Shown: positions 14,156-16,502 of the stretch, one piece after another | Layout: each line of letters starts with the position of its first letter | Position numbering within the stretch: position 1 is the stretch's first letter | Assembly (NCBI GenBank): GCA_017385345.1 | Contig: JAFNRY010000017.1 | Location: 1 to 16,502, forward strand | Source: Kiritimatiellia bacterium | Lineage (GTDB): Bacteria; Verrucomicrobiota; Kiritimatiellia; RFP12; UBA1067 | Direction: 5' to 3' | DNA length: 16,502 nt | The notes under the pieces: generated by a model | What the model saw: the letters and a program-made list of their open reading frames with translations, nothing else | Databases searched by the model: none | Told to the model about the DNA's origin: nothing | Translations under genes and position numbers: made by a program

Positions 14156-14231
14156 TTTCTCTTCTTTCCGTTCTGTCTTGCCATCCGCTCTGGTCCGGCC
14201 TTCCGGCCCGGCCTTTCCGCCCCGCGCCGCT

Positions 14232-15218
14232 TCAGAATCTCCTCATCCTCGACAGGACGAACAGCACGAGACCGATCAGCCCGGTAGCCCCCGCCGATAT
14301 AGCCGCGAGGGTCCAGAACACGCCCGCGTCCCCGCCGCCGGCCACGAACGGCAGCTTTATGTTCATCCCGTACGCGGACGTGATTAGCGTCGGCACGGCG
14401 AGGAATATCGTCACGACCGTAAGGTACTTCATGACGTTGTTCAGGTTGTTGTTGATCAGCGAAGCGAAGGTGTCGAGCGTTCCGTTGAGGATGTTCGCGT
14501 GGATGGTCGCCGTCTCAAGGGCCTGCTGGTATTCGACCATGGCGTCCTCGAGCTGGTCGCGGTCGTCCTCGGAAAGCGCGAGCTGCCGCGCCGTGTTGGC
14601 GCGCGCCAGCGCGATCGTGTCCGCCTTCAGCGACGTCGTGAAATACACGAACGTCTTTTCAATCGTAAGCAGCTTTAGAAGCACTTCGTTGGATATGGAT
14701 TCGTGCAGCTCGTCCTCGAGCGCGACGGTGCGCTGGTGGACGTCGTGCAAGTAGCGGAGGAAGAGCACGCCGCCGTGCCAGAGCAGGCGGAACGCGAACC
14801 TGTACTGGTCGGACGGCGGGCACACGCGCCTGATCTGGTCGAGGAAGGCGCCGGTCACGGGGGTCTTCACGCTGCTTACCGTTATGACGGAACGCGTCAA
14901 GAGCGCCTCGTCGCCCTTCGCGCCGGGCTTGCGGAAGAGTATGATGCCGAGAGGCGTCGTCCGGTACGGCACGACCTCGTCGTCTTCGCAGATGCACGGC
15001 ACGTGGACGATCAGCATCGACGAATCGTCGTCGTAGTCGAAACGCGGCCTTTCGTCGGCGTCGAGCGGGTCGGTGAGGAAGTCGCGCGGAACCTGCGAGA
15101 ACGAATGGACGCGCTCGAGCTCGGTCGTCGTCGGATCGGAGAGGTTGATCCAGCAGGATGGGGCGAAATCATCCGCCTCCTTCAGCCCTCCGTTTTCCCA
15201 TTTGTAAATCGAAATCAT
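14232..15218 (-). CDS. corA: CorA-family divalent metal ion transporter
   Basis: A 328-residue CorA-type magnesium/cobalt (2-TM-GxN) transporter that would act as a homopentamer in the inner membrane. The N-terminal two thirds is a soluble alpha/beta domain with a long charged helical stretch (about 160-260) that ends in LINNNLNNVMKYLTVVTIFLAVPTLITSAYGMN. The selectivity motif YGMN is at 283-286, followed by a periplasmic loop (IKLPFVAGGGD) and the second transmembrane helix (about 300-322), with a basic tail RMRRF. Length and architecture fit the family. The loop after GMN lacks the usual acidic MPE/LPE form, so metal preference is open. ATG at 15218 has only a weak ribosome site. It lies 61 bases after the CotH-type gene and 76 bases before the unknown 666-residue gene. 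Confidence 0.93.
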   Translation of the reverse strand: MISIYKWENGGLKEADDFAPSCWINLSDPTTTELERVHSFSQVPRDFLTDPLDADERPRFDYDDDSSMLIVHVPCICEDDEVVPYRTTPLGIILFRKPGAKGDEALLTRSVITVSSVKTPVTGAFLDQIRRVCPPSDQYRFAFRLLWHGGVLFLRYLHDVHQRTVALEDELHESISNEVLLKLLTIEKTFVYFTTSLKADTIALARANTARQLALSEDDRDQLEDAMVEYQQALETATIHANILNGTLDTFASLINNNLNNVMKYLTVVTIFLAVPTLITSAYGMNIKLPFVAGGGDAGVFWTLAAISAGATGLIGLVLFVLSRMRRF

Positions 15219-15240
15219 TGCTCTGCCGTCCCGTCCCTTG

Positions 15241-15271
15241 CGCCGGCCGCCCTTCGGTCCGGGGGCCGGCG
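15241..15271 (-). other. GC-rich hairpin between the CotH-type gene and corA
   Basis: A perfect 8-base inverted repeat, CGCCGGCC (15241-15248) and GGCCGGCG (15264-15271), encloses 15 bases with a further CCC/GGG pairing inside. It starts nine bases after the CotH-type stop. No T-run follows on the minus strand, so it is not a classical intrinsic terminator; it may stabilise RNA ends or attenuate read-through into corA. Confidence 0.45.
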
Positions 15272-15279
15272 CGTTGCCG

Positions 15280-16502
15280 CTATTTCAGTATCATCACCGC
15301 GCCTTTGGCCTTCTTCGCGCCAAGCAGTTCGTAGTTTCTGGCGACTACGTTCCCGGACGCGTCGTAGGCGATCGCCGCTATGCAGTTCAGTTCGCCGTCC
15401 GGCGCCGTCATGGCCGACGCGGGCACGGTCGCGGAGAACGTCCCGCCCGCGGGAGCCAGCTTCTCCGCGATGCGCACGCCGTTGACGAAAAAGGATACGC
15501 TCGCCGCCTGGAGGACGCCCGAGGGGGAGGTCGAGACGGTGAAGGGCCTGTCGCGCCGGGCCGCACCGCCGGAAAGCCCAGAGAATGCTATCGGCAGCGC
15601 CGTTTCGGCCTTCTCGTAGGGATGCGTAGGCGATGTGGCCGCCCCTATGCTCGCCATGAGCACCGGAACGCTCTCGAACTGCTCGTCGAGCCATTCGAGG
15701 CGCCGCGAGAGATAGTTCTTGAGGCGAGAGACGTCGGCCTCGAAGTTGCCCGCGCCCAGATTGTAGTCAACGTTCCATTTCGCCGAATTGGCGTGGCACG
15801 CCTCCACGAGGAAGTTGGTGTACTGGTCGATGAGGCCGCCCTCCTCGATGCAGGCGGCGAAGCGGTCGCGCACCTGCCAGTAGCGCGTGTGGAGCCGCGT
15901 GCAGAACTCGGGATTGTCCGCCCACTCCTTGAAGAAGGAATATTTTTCGTTTCCTTGTTCGTCCTGGCACTTCCAGCCCGCCCCGTTGCTGGAGACGCGC
16001 TTCGAGCCGACGCCCCAGTCGAAGTCCCACACCGGACCGAACACGAGCTTTTCCCCCTGCCCCTTGTAGGCGTAGCGGCTCTTCTTCACCGCGTCGTTGT
16101 TGCCGAACATCTCCATCACGAGCCAGTAGTTTACCATCGACTCGTAGTCGCAGTAGTCGCCGATCCACTTGTCCTCGTTCGCGTTGTAGCCGTCCCACGA
16201 CGTGCAGGCGTCCCAGTACTTCTGCAGGTAGCCCTGGCAGTAGTTAAACATGTCGGTGTTGGTGTAGAGGTATTCCGGCGCCTTCATCATCGTCCTGACG
16301 CCAAGCACGCCCGAAGACGTAGTGAACCTCGACACCTCGTCGTACTCCTCGGAGAACTCGAAGAGGTAGCCGCCCGAAATGTCGTTCGTGAACTTCTTGA
16401 TGAGCTTGGACGGCTGGCCGGTGAGCGTGACGTTGTTTATCTCGTCGAGATACGAGAAGGAGTCCTCCGTCACCCACGAGAAATCCTGTTCCAGCTGCCC
16501 GG
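15280..16502 (-). CDS. CotH-type kinase-fold protein, 5' end outside the window
   Basis: About 406 residues of a larger protein; the frame is still open at the right edge, so start and any signal peptide are missing. CotH-family proteins have an atypical protein-kinase fold; Bacillus CotH phosphorylates spore coat proteins, and many surface proteins of PVC and Bacteroidota carry the domain. Here the domain shows GGYLFEFSEEYDE with FTTSSG, VNYWLVMEMFGNNDAVKKSR, and KLVFGPVWDFDWGVGS. The NND and the WDFD match the Asn/Asp and metal-binding Asp of the family. After about base 15690 (going left) comes a separate beta-rich, Ig-like or chitobiase-type C-terminal region (SVSFFVNGVRIAEKLAP, LNCIAAIAYDASGNVV), which suggests an extracellular or surface protein. 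The product ends GAVMILK. The GTG near 16473 is not taken as start because the frame continues upstream with plausible sequence. Confidence 0.85.
   Translation of the reverse strand, partial: GQLEQDFSWVTEDSFSYLDEINNVTLTGQPSKLIKKFTNDISGGYLFEFSEEYDEVSRFTTSSGVLGVRTMMKAPEYLYTNTDMFNYCQGYLQKYWDACTSWDGYNANEDKWIGDYCDYESMVNYWLVMEMFGNNDAVKKSRYAYKGQGEKLVFGPVWDFDWGVGSKRVSSNGAGWKCQDEQGNEKYSFFKEWADNPEFCTRLHTRYWQVRDRFAACIEEGGLIDQYTNFLVEACHANSAKWNVDYNLGAGNFEADVSRLKNYLSRRLEWLDEQFESVPVLMASIGAATSPTHPYEKAETALPIAFSGLSGGAARRDRPFTVSTSPSGVLQAASVSFFVNGVRIAEKLAPAGGTFSATVPASAMTAPDGELNCIAAIAYDASGNVVARNYELLGAKKAKGAVMILK

Noticed and set aside
14156..14231. A GGCC-GGAA-GGCC hairpin in the corA downstream gap, as a terminator
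   Set aside because: The stem is only four bases with no T-tract; it may be chance in GC-rich DNA.
12002..14287. A 761-residue open frame on the plus strand
   Set aside because: It is exactly antisense to the 666-residue gene, very rich in Arg/Val/Leu/His and without domain motifs. Long antisense frames are expected in high-GC DNA.

Overview
The window reads as high-GC bacterial DNA in which every complete gene lies on the minus strand, so the text below follows transcription from right to left. Several features fit the PVC superphylum, most likely a host-associated Kiritimatiellota, Lentisphaerota or Verrucomicrobiota: a Tat-exported GH109-type Gfo/Idh/MocA protein, a CotH-type protein, a GH116-like fragment, and a pseudopilin operon with long low-complexity linkers. 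This placement is inference from gene content; no marker gene was aligned.

Right part (16502 to about 10660). A 5'-truncated CotH-type protein is followed by a GC-rich hairpin and a CorA-type metal transporter. Next comes a 666-residue protein of unknown family with a possible kinase-like C-terminal half. It overlaps a lone DppB/OppB/YejB-type ABC permease, which is followed by a cytoplasmic-type cyclophilin. The other subunits expected of a peptide importer are absent.

Middle (10652 to 6500). Two small tandem lipoproteins share an N-x-GWYL-x(3)-IPLA-x-G core and look like paralogues. They run with start/stop overlaps into hisC and then a very short tilS. A hairpin with a T-tract probably ends this unit. 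A good sigma-70-type promoter then drives secY, which here is not attached to a ribosomal-protein operon. The GH109-type Tat lipoprotein follows 24 bases after secY.

Left part (6500 to 1). The GH109-type gene overlaps a GtrA-family membrane protein gene, which is followed by an RhlE-type DEAD-box helicase. Then comes a tightly overlapping type II secretion pseudopilin set, gspG-gspH-gspI-gspJ-gspK. gspK is interrupted after about 48 codons. Beyond it, roughly bases 1-285 read on the plus strand as the N-terminal domain of a GH116 (GBA2-like) protein, at about 51% GC beside DNA of over 80% GC. This join is either a rearrangement or, more likely, a misassembly at the end of a contig.

No rRNA, tRNA, CRISPR array, insertion sequence or attachment site was seen. 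No intergenic gap exceeds about 120 bases.
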